From Quercus robur (taxonomy: Eukaryota > Streptophyta > Magnoliopsida > Fagales > Fagaceae), in contig NC_065537.1 of the NCBI RefSeq assembly GCF_932294415.1, positions 69,434,261-69,498,260 on the forward strand: a DNA stretch of 64,000 bases, read 5' to 3'. Below, one piece after another: positions 19,891 through 32,200 of the stretch. Made by a program: the position numbers and the translations under genes. The notes below the pieces were generated by a model. That model did no database searches. It was not told where the DNA came from and worked only from the letters and a program-made list of their open reading frames with translations. Positions within the stretch are counted from its first letter, which is position 1. Each line of letters opens with the position of its first letter.

Positions 19891-22800
19891 ATGGCGGAAG
19901 GAGCTTTGTTCGATCTTGCAGGGAACGTCCTAAAACTGCTGGGCTCTGTCATTGTTGAAGAGGTCAAACTGGCCTCTAGTGTTGAAACTGAGATTATAGA
20001 ACTAACCAACACAGTCTCCACAATCCGCGATGTGCTTCTGGATGCAGAAAAGCAGAGTTCTCATAACCATCAGATCAAAGACTGTCTCAGTTGGCTCAAA
20101 GATGTCCTCCATGATGCTGATGATTTGCTGGATGATTTCTCCACCGAAGTTATGCGCCGCAAAATGATGACAAAGAAGGTACGCCTTTTCTCTGCATGTT
20201 CAAACCCACTTGCTTTTAGTCCTAAGATGGGCCGTGAAATAAAGGCAATTAGGGAGAAAATAAATGCCATAGCAATATTAAAGGAGGATTTTCACTTTAA
20301 TCAAAGCTTGGTTGAGCCACGAGTCATGACTAGGTGGGACACAGTAACTATTTCTTCTGTACTCGACGATGAAGTTATTGGGAGAGAGGATGATAAGAAA
20401 GAGATTATGGTACGTCTTTTTGATGGCAGTGTTGTAGAGAATATTTCTATCATTCCAATTGTTGGTTTCGGAGGATTGGGCAAGACAACACTAGCTCACC
20501 TGGTATACAATGATAAAATTGTCCAACAAGAATTTGAGATAAAACTTTGGGTTTGTATCTCTGATGACTTTGATGTACAACGGATTGTCAAAGAAATTTT
20601 GGAACAGTTGACAGATGAGAGACTTAAAGAAAGCTTTGAGATGCTGCAAACTCAGCTTCGAGAAAAGCTTAATGGAAAAAAATACTTGATTGTCTTGGAT
20701 GATTTGTGGAATGAGGAGAGTGATAAATGGCTTCTCTTGAGAAATTTGTTAATGGGTGGTGCAAGGGGAAGTAGGATAATAGTGACCACACGCTCAGAAA
20801 ATGTAGCGAGGATAACAGGGGCAACTTCATGGCATGCTCTAAGAGGCCTACCTGAAGAACAGGCTTGGTGTTTGTTTGTGAAAGTAGCATTTGAAAATGG
20901 TCAAGTGCCAAAGAATGAAGCCTTTCTAAGTTTGGGTAGGGAGATTATGCAGAAGTGTGCTGGGGTACCTCTAGCCATAAGGACGATAGCAAGCTTGCTA
21001 CGCACCAAAGCTACAGAAAATGAGTGGCGATCCTTCAAAGATTATGAACTCCCAAAAATGACTCAAAATGATGAAAATGTTATTTTATCATCGCTTCAGT
21101 TGAGTTATGATTATCTACCATCATACTTAAAACAATGCTTTGCTTATTGTGGATTGTTTCCAAAAGGTTATAGGATTAATGTATATACACTTGTTAATCT
21201 TTGGGTAGCAAATCGATTTATTGTGTTAGAAGATTCAAAACAGTGTTTTGAGGATGTTGGTAGAGGATATTTTATGAAATTACTTTGGAGGTCATTTTTC
21301 GATGATGTAGAAAGTGATGGATTAGGCAATATTAAATCTTGTAAAATGAATAATCTCGTGCGTGATCTTGCAGTTAGAGTGTCTGGAACAGAAATTGCCG
21401 TAATCAATTCAAGTGGGAATAATGTTAATAATGAAGTTCGTCATGTATTATTAAATCTTGTGAACTCATCAATGCCATTTTCAATCCTCATGCATAATGG
21501 AAGTAAGGTACGCACAGTTCTAATATCTAGTGTATGGGGGAACTTGGGTAACTTAACTTGTGATGCACTCATTTCAAATTTGAACTATTTACGCGCTTTG
21601 GATTTGAGTTATCTAGAACTACATGTAGTTCCACGTTCAATTGGGAAATTGAAGCATTTAAGATATCTTGATCTTTCTGGAAATTATTATATTAAAATTC
21701 TCCCTAATTCCATTACTAAGATGCTGAATTTGCAGACACTAATACTAGAAAGTTGTCATTCACTTGGAGAATTACCCAGGGGCATTAAAAAGTTGGTCAA
21801 TCTCAGGTATCTAGATATTACAAATTGCGACGAATTGACTAATGTGCCCCTTGAAATCAAACACCTTACTTCTCTTGAGATAATACTACCATGCCTTGTT
21901 GTGAGAATGGGAAGTTCCAAGGGTAAGTCCATTGGGCCAAGTGACTTGAAGGAGCTACACAACTTGGGAGGAGAATTAAGAATTGAAAATCTGGGACATG
22001 GAAAAGATGACGTGCTGGAATGTAAAGACGCAAATTTAAAGGATAAGCAACACCTTCAACAACTGTCATTAAAGTGGGATGACTCCGAGGATAAACATCA
22101 CCTTCAACAACTGTCATTAAAGTGGGATGACTCCAAGCCGGATGACTCCAAGTGGGATGGAGAAAGCGAATGTTATGATGAAAAGTGGGAAGTGCTCCGG
22201 CCACATTCAAATCTTAAATGGTTGTGGTTGGAGAATTATATGGAAGTGAGAATTCCAAGTTGGGTCCCTTCTCTCACTAATCTTGTTTATTTTGTATTAA
22301 GAAAAAATAAGAGATTGCAGCACCTCCCACTGTTAAATAAATTCCCTTCTCTCAAGTTTATCTCTCTACATGGAATGGAAGCGCTTGAATACATACAGAT
22401 AGATGAAGACAGTGTTAGTAACGTGTCGGGTGCTTCCTCTTCTTCTTCTTCTTTTTTTTTTTCAAAAACACCATTCTTCCCATCCTTATCTTCTCTATGT
22501 ATCGCGGAATGCCCAAAACTGAAGGGATGGAGGAGGAATGAGCCACACCATTTCTTACTTCCAACATTTCCTCCTCCTCTTTCTACATTACGGATTCGGG
22601 ATTGCCCTAACCTGACTTCCATGCCCCCGTTTCCATATTTGAAAGAAAGGCTGAAATTGAGTAGGTGTAGCTGGAAGGTAGCAATCTGCTGTCCTCTCCC
22701 TCTATTAGATGTATTGTCCTTAAAAGATGTTGAGGATTTAGAATTACTTTTTCAAGAGATTCGCAATCTCACCTCTTTAAAAAAGTTGAGAATTTGTCAA

Positions 22801-23130
22801 TGTCCCGAGCTGACGTCACTTCCTCAAGAGATTTGCAATCTCACCTCTTTAAAAGAGTTGAGAATTTATGAATGTCCTAAGCTGACGTCACTTCCTCAAG
22901 AGATTTGCAATCTCACCTCTTTAAAAGAGTTGAGAATTTATGAATGTCCCGAGCTGACGTCACTTCCTCAAGAGATTTGCAATCTCACCTCTTTAAAAGA
23001 GTTGAGAATTTATCAATGTCCCGAGCTGACGTCACTTCCTCCAGAGATTTACAATCTCACCTCTTTAAAAGAGTTGAGAATTGATCAGTGTCCCCTCTTA
23101 TGGCAAAAGATGAAAGAGGCAAATAGGTGA
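19891..23130 (+). CDS. RGA1: CC-NB-ARC-LRR resistance protein (RGA/Rx type)
   Basis: An uninterrupted, intronless 1079-codon gene for a coiled-coil NLR, an intracellular immune receptor whose NB-ARC module switches between ADP and ATP states. Order: Rx-type CC (about 1-130, with DVLHDADDLLDDF at 71-83), P-loop GFGGLGKTT (192-200), RNBS-A (FEIKLWVCISDDFD), kinase-2 LIVLDDLW (266-273), RNBS-B GSRIIVTTR (293-301), GLPL-type CAGVPLAI (356-363), RNBS-D CFAYCGLFP (416-424), then LRRs from about 515 to the end. The start is the ATG in MAEGAL, shared with RGA2. Odd points: the MHD motif reads MNN (486-488, DNA 21346-21354); the last 124 residues are an almost identical 24-aa LRR array; a 16-aa segment is duplicated near residue 718; the C-terminus seems frame-shifted against RGA2. 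Membership in the CNL family is firm. The recognised pathogen cannot be told, and the MNN change leaves activity open. Confidence 0.95.
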   Translation: MAEGALFDLAGNVLKLLGSVIVEEVKLASSVETEIIELTNTVSTIRDVLLDAEKQSSHNHQIKDCLSWLKDVLHDADDLLDDFSTEVMRRKMMTKKVRLFSACSNPLAFSPKMGREIKAIREKINAIAILKEDFHFNQSLVEPRVMTRWDTVTISSVLDDEVIGREDDKKEIMVRLFDGSVVENISIIPIVGFGGLGKTTLAHLVYNDKIVQQEFEIKLWVCISDDFDVQRIVKEILEQLTDERLKESFEMLQTQLREKLNGKKYLIVLDDLWNEESDKWLLLRNLLMGGARGSRIIVTTRSENVARITGATSWHALRGLPEEQAWCLFVKVAFENGQVPKNEAFLSLGREIMQKCAGVPLAIRTIASLLRTKATENEWRSFKDYELPKMTQNDENVILSSLQLSYDYLPSYLKQCFAYCGLFPKGYRINVYTLVNLWVANRFIVLEDSKQCFEDVGRGYFMKLLWRSFFDDVESDGLGNIKSCKMNNLVRDLAVRVSGTEIAVINSSGNNVNNEVRHVLLNLVNSSMPFSILMHNGSKVRTVLISSVWGNLGNLTCDALISNLNYLRALDLSYLELHVVPRSIGKLKHLRYLDLSGNYYIKILPNSITKMLNLQTLILESCHSLGELPRGIKKLVNLRYLDITNCDELTNVPLEIKHLTSLEIILPCLVVRMGSSKGKSIGPSDLKELHNLGGELRIENLGHGKDDVLECKDANLKDKQHLQQLSLKWDDSEDKHHLQQLSLKWDDSKPDDSKWDGESECYDEKWEVLRPHSNLKWLWLENYMEVRIPSWVPSLTNLVYFVLRKNKRLQHLPLLNKFPSLKFISLHGMEALEYIQIDEDSVSNVSGASSSSSSFFFSKTPFFPSLSSLCIAECPKLKGWRRNEPHHFLLPTFPPPLSTLRIRDCPNLTSMPPFPYLKERLKLSRCSWKVAICCPLPLLDVLSLKDVEDLELLFQEIRNLTSLKKLRICQCPELTSLPQEICNLTSLKELRIYECPKLTSLPQEICNLTSLKELRIYECPELTSLPQEICNLTSLKELRIYQCPELTSLPPEIYNLTSLKELRIDQCPLLWQKMKEANR
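22042..22137 (+). repeat. 48-bp in-frame tandem duplication in RGA1 LRR
   Basis: Two 48-bp units (22042-22089 and 22090-22137) encode DKQHLQQLSLKWDDSE and DKHHLQQLSLKWDDSK. A third partial KPDDSKWD echo follows. The duplication keeps the frame and lengthens the loop after an LRR strand. RGA2 has a single unit here (KQYLHQLELWWN type). Confidence 0.9.
22756..23115 (+). repeat. 72-bp tandem LRR array in RGA1
   Basis: Five consecutive 72-bp units start at 22756, 22828, 22900, 22972 and 23044. Each encodes a 24-aa LRR of the type EICNLTSLKELRIYECPELT. Units 2-4 are nearly identical in DNA, including the silent sites, and each contains GCTGACGTCACTTCCTC. This means recent unequal exchange or gene conversion rather than old divergence. 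The matching region of RGA2 (48700-49090) has the same LRR type but clearly diverged repeats. Confidence 0.92.
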
Positions 23131-23564
23131 AGATTGGCCCTTCATTACCCATGTCCTAATCGTAAGAGTGGATGGTCAGAAACAGCAAGAAGAAACAATT
23201 TCTTCAGGTATGCATCTTATCTATCTTTTAATCCCAAATTTAAAACCAACTACTTCTATAACTATTCAACTTCTTTTCTTATGCTGAAAACCGAACCAAT
23301 TTAAAACTTTCTTTCTTTCTTTTCCGTCTTTTTTTTTTTTTTTAATTTTTAATTTTTTAATTTTTTTTAATCTTTTTCCTGTCTATAAAATGTTAATTAG
23401 ACACATGATTTCTTCTCAATGTAATTTGAACAAGAAAAATTAGAATAATTTAATCTAATATGATGTTTGTACCTAAGAGCATGTTGATAATATGATGTTT
23501 GTATGGTTGCTCCTTAAATATTGCAGAACCTTCCCATAAAAAAAAATAATAATAATAATTGCAG

Positions 23565-23597
23565 AACCAGAGTCAGAGTCAGCTTCTCCTACTTCAG
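23565..23597 (+). other. Candidate small 3'-UTR exon of RGA1
   Basis: ATTGCAG precedes AACCAGAGTCAGAGTCAGC, and the block ends TACTTCAG/GTATGCATCT, the same donor sequence as at 23208. Perfect AG and GT borders with repeated donor context suggest a 33-nt exon. Splicing is not proven. Confidence 0.35.
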
Positions 23598-25095
23598 GTA
23601 TGCATCTCTCTTCTTCTTGTTGGTGCCTTTTGAGATTTGCGATATTTTGTAGAACTTGTTAGTTATGTGACCTCTTTATGCATAACCAATTGAGACAAAG
23701 AACAAGCTTGGCCCCAAATTTCGGAACATATTCAAAAACTGCAATTGTGCAATGACTCAAGAACTAGAACTCAGTGGTAATCTTTTTGTGCATGGCACAT
23801 GATTTCTTCAAATTATTAGGAAAAGGAAAAAAAAACATTTCATTTGTTCTTTTATTTTTTTTTCATTTCTTAAATTAAAAGAAAAATATTTGTTTTCTTC
23901 TTCACATATCGAATCGTTAATCTGAAGACTGACTTTGAAGTCAAAGAAGAATGAGAGAATGATTGAATCTAATTTGTTCTTTCATGCACCAATTCAAAGG
24001 TAGATTGGATTGAATTTTTATCTGTTACTCAATTAAAAATTACCAATTAAGGTTTTTCTTCTGGCTTGAATACCAATTAAGATTAGTGGATATTGTCATG
24101 TTACTTACTTTACCCATTTTTATACAATAGGTTGTTACACTGAAAACAACGCCCAAGTTTTAGAACTTTTGGTTTTTCCAATGATTGGTAATTTTGGCAC
24201 TTCTCTCTCTGCTAAGGCCGTGGCCTTCGGTTCTTGAATTTTGGCTGTGGAGTCCCTGTGTGAAATTGAGGCAGTAAACATGAGTATAGGAGGGAAAGAA
24301 CATAAAAGTGGAATCTGATTGCGTCTTTGACTACTCCAGGTATTTGGTTTTTTTTTTTTTTTTTTTTTTTTTTTAGCAGAACTGAACACCAATTTTCTTG
24401 CTCTTGTTTGTTGTTATTCTTCATTATGCTTTTTGAGGTTTTGGTATTTTGAAGAACTTCTCAATCATTTGACTTATCATGCAGAACAAATTAAGGCAAA
24501 ATTTGTACCCTATTCTTCAAAGCTTTCTGGTCATGGACTCGATGGTAATCGTCTTTTACTTTTTTTTTTTTTTTTTTTGGGTTATGTTCAAAGGACTCTT
24601 GCTGCTTATATGATCTTATCATTTTATTGTGCTTAGCTTCTTATTGTTCTCTTGCCAAAGAGAAAAGTTCTTTCTTTCATAAACACTAAACACAATAATA
24701 TATATATATATATATATATACATATATATTGTTCTTGTACTGTAAATGTTCTATTTTTTGTAGATGCTTCATAACTTCCATTATTGTATAAATGAGAATT
24801 GAGCATCCAACTACCTTGTGGGAATTAGCTTATTATGTATGCTTTTGGATTATTTTTTATTTTTTATTTTTGGGGGTTTTCCCTTGTTATACATAAGCTT
24901 TTGTATTACAGTTTGAATTTTTCTCCAAAATTTCAAACAGAATTATAGAATACCCTCTTTTTTCTTACTTCTTTACCTACTATTTTATGATGGTTTATTA
25001 ATGCTAAAACCAACAACCAAGTTTAGGTTGGTGTTTTATCTATTTCTCTACCTCCTAAAGCTGTATCCTGTGGTTCTTTACTTTAGGTTGTGCAG

Positions 25096-25344
25096 CCACT
25101 GTCTGTACATTGGACAACATTGAGCACATTCTTTTCTCTAATCACTATGAAGAAGAGGGGCCCTGCGTGTGGGCCCCCACTCACGATTATGGAGCATTGC
25201 GTGATGGATTAATAGAATACATGGAGAGTTCTTCAGGCCTAAGAGAGGTAGTATGAGTAAGGATGGTTGAGCCATGACAGGTAAGAGAAGCTGTTTTATC
25301 AAATGTCCAAAAGATGGAGTAATTTGCTGCAAAGTGATGCAGAG
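25096..25344 (+). other. Candidate conserved 3' exon of RGA1
   Basis: Bounded by GTTGTGCAG (acceptor-like) and GCAGAG/GTAAGC (donor-like). The RGA2 counterpart, 54072-54286, has the same borders, TTGTGCAG and GCAGAG/GTAAGC, and alignable interior (CATTGGACAACATTG versus GCATTGGGCAACATTG, and AAAGATGGAGTAA in both). The RGA1 copy carries an extra stretch with GGGGCCC near 25158. Both have stops in all frames, so the block is non-coding. Confidence 0.45.
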
Positions 25345-28300
25345 GTAAGCGAATTCTAGCCTTTTAATTATTCATACCTTGTAATTTTTGCCCCAACTTC
25401 TAGGAGACTACATAGGAACCAACATCAACATTCTTCTTGTAGATCATTTAGATGGTGATGTGCCACTCATTTAATAAGTTAATGGTTTAATTGGCCGATT
25501 CTATATGTTTTTGGGTTTTTGAATATATTTAAGGGTTATTATCCAGTGCTGATCTCACCAAGGGAGGATTAGCTTGATACAGTCCTACTCTTTAGCACTT
25601 GCCCTTGATTATACTCTTTTTTAACTTTATGCTTCATTTGATTGGCGAGAAAGAGCAAGAATAGTGAAAAATGTTTTGACATCATTTGGTCTTTGGTAGA
25701 CAAAACTACTTGACTTGGCTTAACACATTCTTTTTAATAAGTAAGCATTTTGTTAAAAAAAGCACAAAAAGGGCACAACCCTAGTACATTGGATGTATAC
25801 AAGAGATTTAATTTGCTTAATTCAATTATTTGTCTTAAATCTTGTGGTAATTTCATGTTTCTAAAAAGTGTGATGAATACATTGCCAATTTTCTTTCTCA
25901 AACTATCAGAAACATGAATTGAGGAGGCTGTAATGGATCATAAGAGGTGCCCTACATATTCTAACCTGGCCCAGAAGGATCTCACCCCGTTAGCTACACA
26001 GGTTCTTAAATCCTTCAACTATACTATTGAACCACCTATCTTGATAAGTTTTGCTCTCTTTCCGTTGTTCTCTTTCAAGGGCTTTCAATTTTGTTGAATT
26101 TCTAATTTTGTTTGGATGATTGTACAGAGGAGAGTGTGGCATAGAAACCAAAAGGATTTTCAATGATAGCTCTACAAAAATGAACTATAATCTTTCAATA
26201 GATTGAGTAATACACCTCTCACTTCCTTTTATTAATTTTATATTTATGATAATTTTTGTAACAAACAGTTTTGACTTTTCAAAAATTTGCTTGCAACATG
26301 ATTTTTGTAACAATAATAGTTTTTAACAGGTGAGTTCTTAATTTTGTTGCTTTCTCTTCTTGTGCAGTTTGGAGCTCAATGTTGTGTCCAAGTAGGTGAC
26401 TAAACCCATTTAATCTTACATTAAAAGAATGAATGTGTGACATAATTTGCAAATGTCTTACAAATTTTTATATTTGTTTATCAGTTTACAATTTCAAGTG
26501 CAGGGCAAATTTGTGCTTGCTCCATTGAGGTGGCTTTTGAGACTTCCACAACAAAGAACCTCTTCGGCAAGTGCTGTTATCTCTACCTTAGCTTGGTATT
26601 AGTCATCCTTGAAGTAGTCTTTCAATTCTTTTTAAGACTGCTTAGGATGCCACAATATTTAAAGCCATGGGCAATTACATATATGAGACTCAAAAATTTA
26701 CATGAACCTGAGAATTTTATACACATGCAATGGATTCCTTTTTGTGCAGATTCTAAGTGTGTGTTTCATATTATAGTATCAGTTTTCCAATGATATTGGT
26801 TCTCTTTTGCAGTTTGGATGGAAGTCACTGTGTCCCTGGTTGACTTCCATTTAAATGAAATACCTTGTTTTTTTTTTTTTTTTTTTATACCTAATTTCTC
26901 CTATTAATATTGTTCTTATTGGAGAATCTTGGAATTTCTCTTATAGGTGATATTGTGAAATTATTTATCAAGGCAGAGTTGATGACCAAAGCTTTGTCCC
27001 ACCATATGCTCTGTACAATCAAACTTTCAGAAGCCATGAGAACATGCAATTGCACTGGAAAGGAACTTACATATTTCTCACAAATATTGAAGATAAAATG
27101 ATGAGAATGTTTATGTTCTAGGGTCAACTTCCCTCCCCTGCCCCTCCGCAGGATATATTGATGAGAATGCTTATGTTTTAGGGACATTAATTTTTCCCTG
27201 CATTTAGTAAGGATTTTATGCCCTTCCTAGATTTTTAGATTCTTAGTTCTTACTACTTAAAGTATGAGTGTTTGCCTTCAAAATTTCTTAAGGTTGTCCA
27301 TTGCCTTATGTATGGTTCCAACTGCTTTACTTAAGGTCAACTTTGTGTTTGGTTATTTATTCTTTTATTCACATTTTTTTGGCTCTAGAGTTTGATATTC
27401 ACAAATTTTAATTATTTTGAAGCTTCATATAAACCCTGAAAATTCTACTGGTAAAGTTCTAGCTGCTAGGTTTAGAGGATTTTTAAATCTCTAATACTTT
27501 GTCTTTAGAGTGAAATTTACATCTGTTTTTTTTTTTTTTCCCCCCCTCTTCGAGTAGTTCTATTTCATACTTCCTTGAAGAAGGCAGGAAAAATTAACGA
27601 GCGCAATGGTGAAATGTCAAATGTTTATTTCTATTTAACAACAAAATCTAACGACAATAGAGAAAACATCATAATACAATGTCCTCTTATTTTCTTCTTT
27701 ATTTATCAAGTCTTGAATAGTTCACTCTTTTTTCTCTTTTTGCCTGTCTCGCCTCCTGACCTCTCTCTCACAAACTTTCCATTACATTGACTTAAGCAAG
27801 AGATTCATCCTTTGCATGTATGTTTACTGGAGTTGTTCACTTATTAGAATGGTGTTGTTTAACTGTTCTTATTTTGGTCAGCATAGACATAGATTATCTC
27901 TTGAAGCTCTGGTTGATTTATTTCTTTTATATTTTTTCAGTTGATGACTGCTATATTATTTTTGGTTAAGATAGTAAGAGCCTCTATCCTCATTTTGCAG
28001 ACTATTTACCTCAATATCTTATGGAGGGCCATTGTTTCAGTTTAGTGAAGTGGCAAATAGAGGTAAACTATAATATTTTTGAGCAAAATGGTAAAAATCT
28101 GTGGAAATTGGTTAGTATTTAATATGATATTTTAGCTATTGTTTTCTCTACAGATGACGATTCAAATAAGCTTGCAATTGGTCTCATAACTCCTTTTTCT
28201 ATATAGAGGTGAGCCTCAATGTTTCTGTCTGTTAAATTTGTCAATTTCTTTATATTTTAAGTATCTGGATTTTTCAGTTTAGATTTATTTATTTATTATA

Positions 28301-29240
28301 TCTCCTTACAATGTGGGATGAAAAGTTGGTTTAATGCATAACCATATCTGTAGGTATTTGAAGATAATAACTTATTTCTCTCTCTATTGTTATTATTTGT
28401 TAGGGATGTCAGCCATTATATGGCCATGTAGTTCCCCATTGAATGGTTATCGAATGGAGACTATATAGCACTAAACAGAAGAAGGGAAATTTGCATCATT
28501 CTTGAATCTAGCTATCATGAAGAAGCTGTTGAAGATCACGTAATAATTTGGACTGCTCAGTTTTGTCCTTTTGCAGAAGTATCGGTCGTCTTCAACAGTT
28601 TTGGAAGAGTAACGAGGACATTTGAGCAGATCTAGTTATTTCATCCGGAATGCGGAATTTGCAATTCTCAACATGTTGAAATCTGTTGTCAGCTAGGCTG
28701 TCAAATATTTCATTACTTCTTCAAATATCATAATTCGGGTGGCCAACTTTGTGTTAGGTTTTAGTGGATTCACTTGGGGGTTGCAATTATAACTAGGGTG
28801 CCCTTTGTGCTTGTATGCCAATTAATGTTTTTAGTATTTTATTTTTCCTTGTGCGGATAGAAAACTTTGAAAAGAAATTCTACATGTCTACAAGCTGGAG
28901 AAATTTTAGCAAATCAGTCATTTTTATTTTTCAAATTTAATGAGCTCTGTATTGCACACTTTGTATTCGCTCATTTTGAATAGTGTTTTCAATACACAAT
29001 TATTAGTGATGTGGTTGTGTGTTTACAATGAGGGTAGTAGGCTATTATTACTGTTGCATATTATTATGAGACATCCAATATAATAAATTATCAATAAAAA
29101 GAAAAAATTGGGGTAATTGATCTTTCAAAAGAACACAGTTTTGTAAAATTAATCTTGTACCAGTTAGATTGTAGTGGAACCTACTTTCTTTGCTATTGGG
29201 AATCACTATGTATCTGGGTTGTCTTTGCAGCATGAGTTTT

Positions 29241-32200
29241 GATCAACATAGAAATCAGAGTTTACATCTACCAATTCTAAATAGATAGGGTACACATTGA
29301 TAATTTGCAGTTTGGTACTGAAACTCTTAAAACAATCCAGTGATGATGTGCTACTACTATACATATTGATAACAACTAAATAGGCCGTATGCATGGTTGA
29401 AATTTGAGGAAATAAATAATCAAAATGGTAAAACAAAAACAAGAAAATAAGAAGGCTTACCAGGTTGATTGTTGAATATTTTCAAGCCCAAAAAAAACAC
29501 CTTGGTAGACTTGAAAGAAAGCAATCAATGCTACTTGGGTTACCAATGGTCCTGGCCTAGCCCAATATCTACTGACCCACATAACTACTTGTCCTTACAA
29601 ACCTTCAAGTGAAACAAGGTCCACCTGCTCCACAACCACAAGGCCCCAAATTCAGTGACCCTGTAACGGACATGGGCCAACTCTAATAAACATTTTTCAA
29701 TATTTTTTTTTTATAAAAAATTATGTTTATATTTTTTTAATCATTCTCTTTCTTTTTATGCTTTTGTTAATGAGGCACTCGATTAGGAGGTTTCAAAGGG
29801 GTCCACCTACATTGCAAAATAGCAAAGTTTAACCAAAAAAGAAAAAAAGAGATTTGTATGCTACGAGTGATCTTTCAATAGACACTCTTGAAATTCTAAT
29901 GGGAGCTTAGCATTGCTTGTATCACATAGTGCTGTAATACTGCTTCTCCATGTAAAAAATTTCACTCTTAGATGGATTAGCTTGAAGCCTAGGCTGTAGG
30001 CAAAATTATCCAAAACATTCTTTAAAACATGGAAAGAGTTAGTGTAGCTATGATCTCAATTAAGTTATTAACATTGTATATTTGGGCTAAATTCAACTTT
30101 TAACACTTGGAAGGACTAAATATTTTCATTACTAGCCCATACAAGTATAGTGAGAGAGAATACTCTTTGTTAATCCATTCATCCCTTCAAAGTAACCTTA
30201 GACGGTTATATTGTTCAATCAGATTAAGTTCAACTGCGCTTCTTGGGATCAAATATTTTATTTTAGTAAAGACTGGCATGGCATTGATTATCAACTAGCA
30301 GCTTTGCTATCTATGCCTTTCAAGTTGACTTGGTAAAAAAAAGAAAAAAGAAAAAAAAAAAAAAAAAACCTTTCTATGCCTTTGTTGCTTGTATGCAATA
30401 TTATAATATGATATTGACCTAAACTCAACTTATCTTTGATGGACTAGAGGCTTAGGCCTGATGGTCATTATTGTTGCATTGAGCCACTAATTTACTTATG
30501 TGGAAGACAGAGATGCTACTTGTGCGAAATCACTACATGCTATACTCTTAGTAGCTTTGAGAAAGTAAGTTGTGTGTCCATCAAGCTTTTCTATCTTTAA
30601 AGACAGGATATCTAATTAAGTCATAAGATTCTTGGCGTTTCATTTATCTCTTTTTCCTAAAGCTTCATTCAACATAATTGTAATGCATAAATACTTATAT
30701 ATAATATAAATCCAATGCTATTAAATTTAGTCGATTTAACTTGTGTCAAAAGTCTATGTGTGGATTAGCTTAAATTTCAAAGTTGGATTATGCAAACAAG
30801 GCAATAGGATCAAACTTGCACAATGTATGGGAATAAAGCATTAGGACAAAACTTAGGTACAGTACCTTAGTGTGATGTTTCTTAGGTTTTCCTCTTAAGA
30901 TTTAACCATGTGACTACTTAATTTAAAAATACACTAGGTTTCCATTAGAAAAAAATTCACATGGCAAAATTTTAAAAGGAGAACGTAAGGAACAACACTT
31001 AAGTACTGTATCTAAGTCTTGCTCAAAGCATTAACAGTCCTAAGCATATTTTTTTGCATTGTTCTGGTCTGATGTTTGTGTACAAAAGTGTTGAGTTGGG
31101 AGTACTTAAAAAAAAAAAAAAAATTATTCTCCTCTAAACGGAAATATAATACAACGTGTATAAAAAAAAATCAATAAAACTTGTTACTGAGAAAACATAA
31201 TAAACAATAATAAAGGAAGAGATCTCTTGAATTGATTTGATGTAACCATAAAAAGTTGGAGATTATTGTTTAATTCAACCCCTTTTAGAAGACTGGTGTG
31301 ACTGTTATGTGCATTTCGGGATTATAAATTGCTAATTGGATCAGTAAATTAGGAGAGAGACTTCAAGTAATTATAGGATGTGTTCCGGTATCAATAATAA
31401 CAAAGCTTTATAGTTGGACATGGCCTGGCCACATGTATCAATTTGCAATGGATATTTATTATTTAATAGAAGAATAATTTTTAAAAGATTAAAATTTTCC
31501 TTTTTTAAAAAAAAGAATGGAGTTTAAATTTATTTTCAACACACAGCAAATAAGTTCAAAGCCCAAAAAAAAGGCCCTTCATTATCCCCACTGAAAAACG
31601 TTGACTTCAATCAGACACTCACTCTTTGTAAGAGATTGGAGTATTGGACCCAAATGGTGAAAATTTGTAGTGTAATCAAACTTTGTACACCTTCAATTGC
31701 ACCATGGAGCATTATTCATCATACCTAAGCCACCATTACACAAACAAACTTACAACTTTTGCTATAATTATTCTCTGTGTAGACTTTCACATGGAGTAAT
31801 GGACGTACTAGTTTTTCTCCACCAATCACAATTAACTACATATGAAGTTCTGATCAAAATTGTGATTTTTTTTTTGGTGATACTAGATTTTTTTGCATTA
31901 TATTGAACTCCCTGATTCAGTATTTTACTCAATCCTAAAGAGTATAAGTACATTTCCTAAGGTCACCACGAATTTGTAAAATTTATCACAAAAACAATAA
32001 TATTCCTCGTCTCATATTTAATATTTTCTTTTTCTTTTTTAATGAATTATTAGGACAGTTCAAGAACTTGGAATACTTGGGAAATCGACCCAGCTCAAGT
32101 TTGATCAAATCAAACTCGCTTTTGATGATTGAAGATCGATATCTATGGAGGAGAATAGATTAATTGGATTTGGAATTGAAATCAAGCCAACCCACCATAG

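Larger units (their letters stand above)
23131..29240 (+). other. Non-coding RGA1 3' tail, duplicated behind RGA2
   Basis: No coding sequence, but a long series of blocks recurs in the same order behind RGA2 (51968-59940) and partly behind RGA3. Examples: TTTCTTCAG/GTATGCATCT at 23201-23217 (donor-like, compare 62567), the exon-like block 25096-25344, ATGAATTGAGGAGGC at 25915 (compare 56009), GCTTTTGAGACTTCCA at 26532 (compare 56389), ATCTTGTACCAGTTAGATTG at 29152 (compare 59850). Repeated AG/ and /GT junctions suggest a spliced 3' UTR or a separate non-coding transcript. An (AT)n run lies at about 24696-24720. Open frames here are short and carry no domain. Confidence 0.6.
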
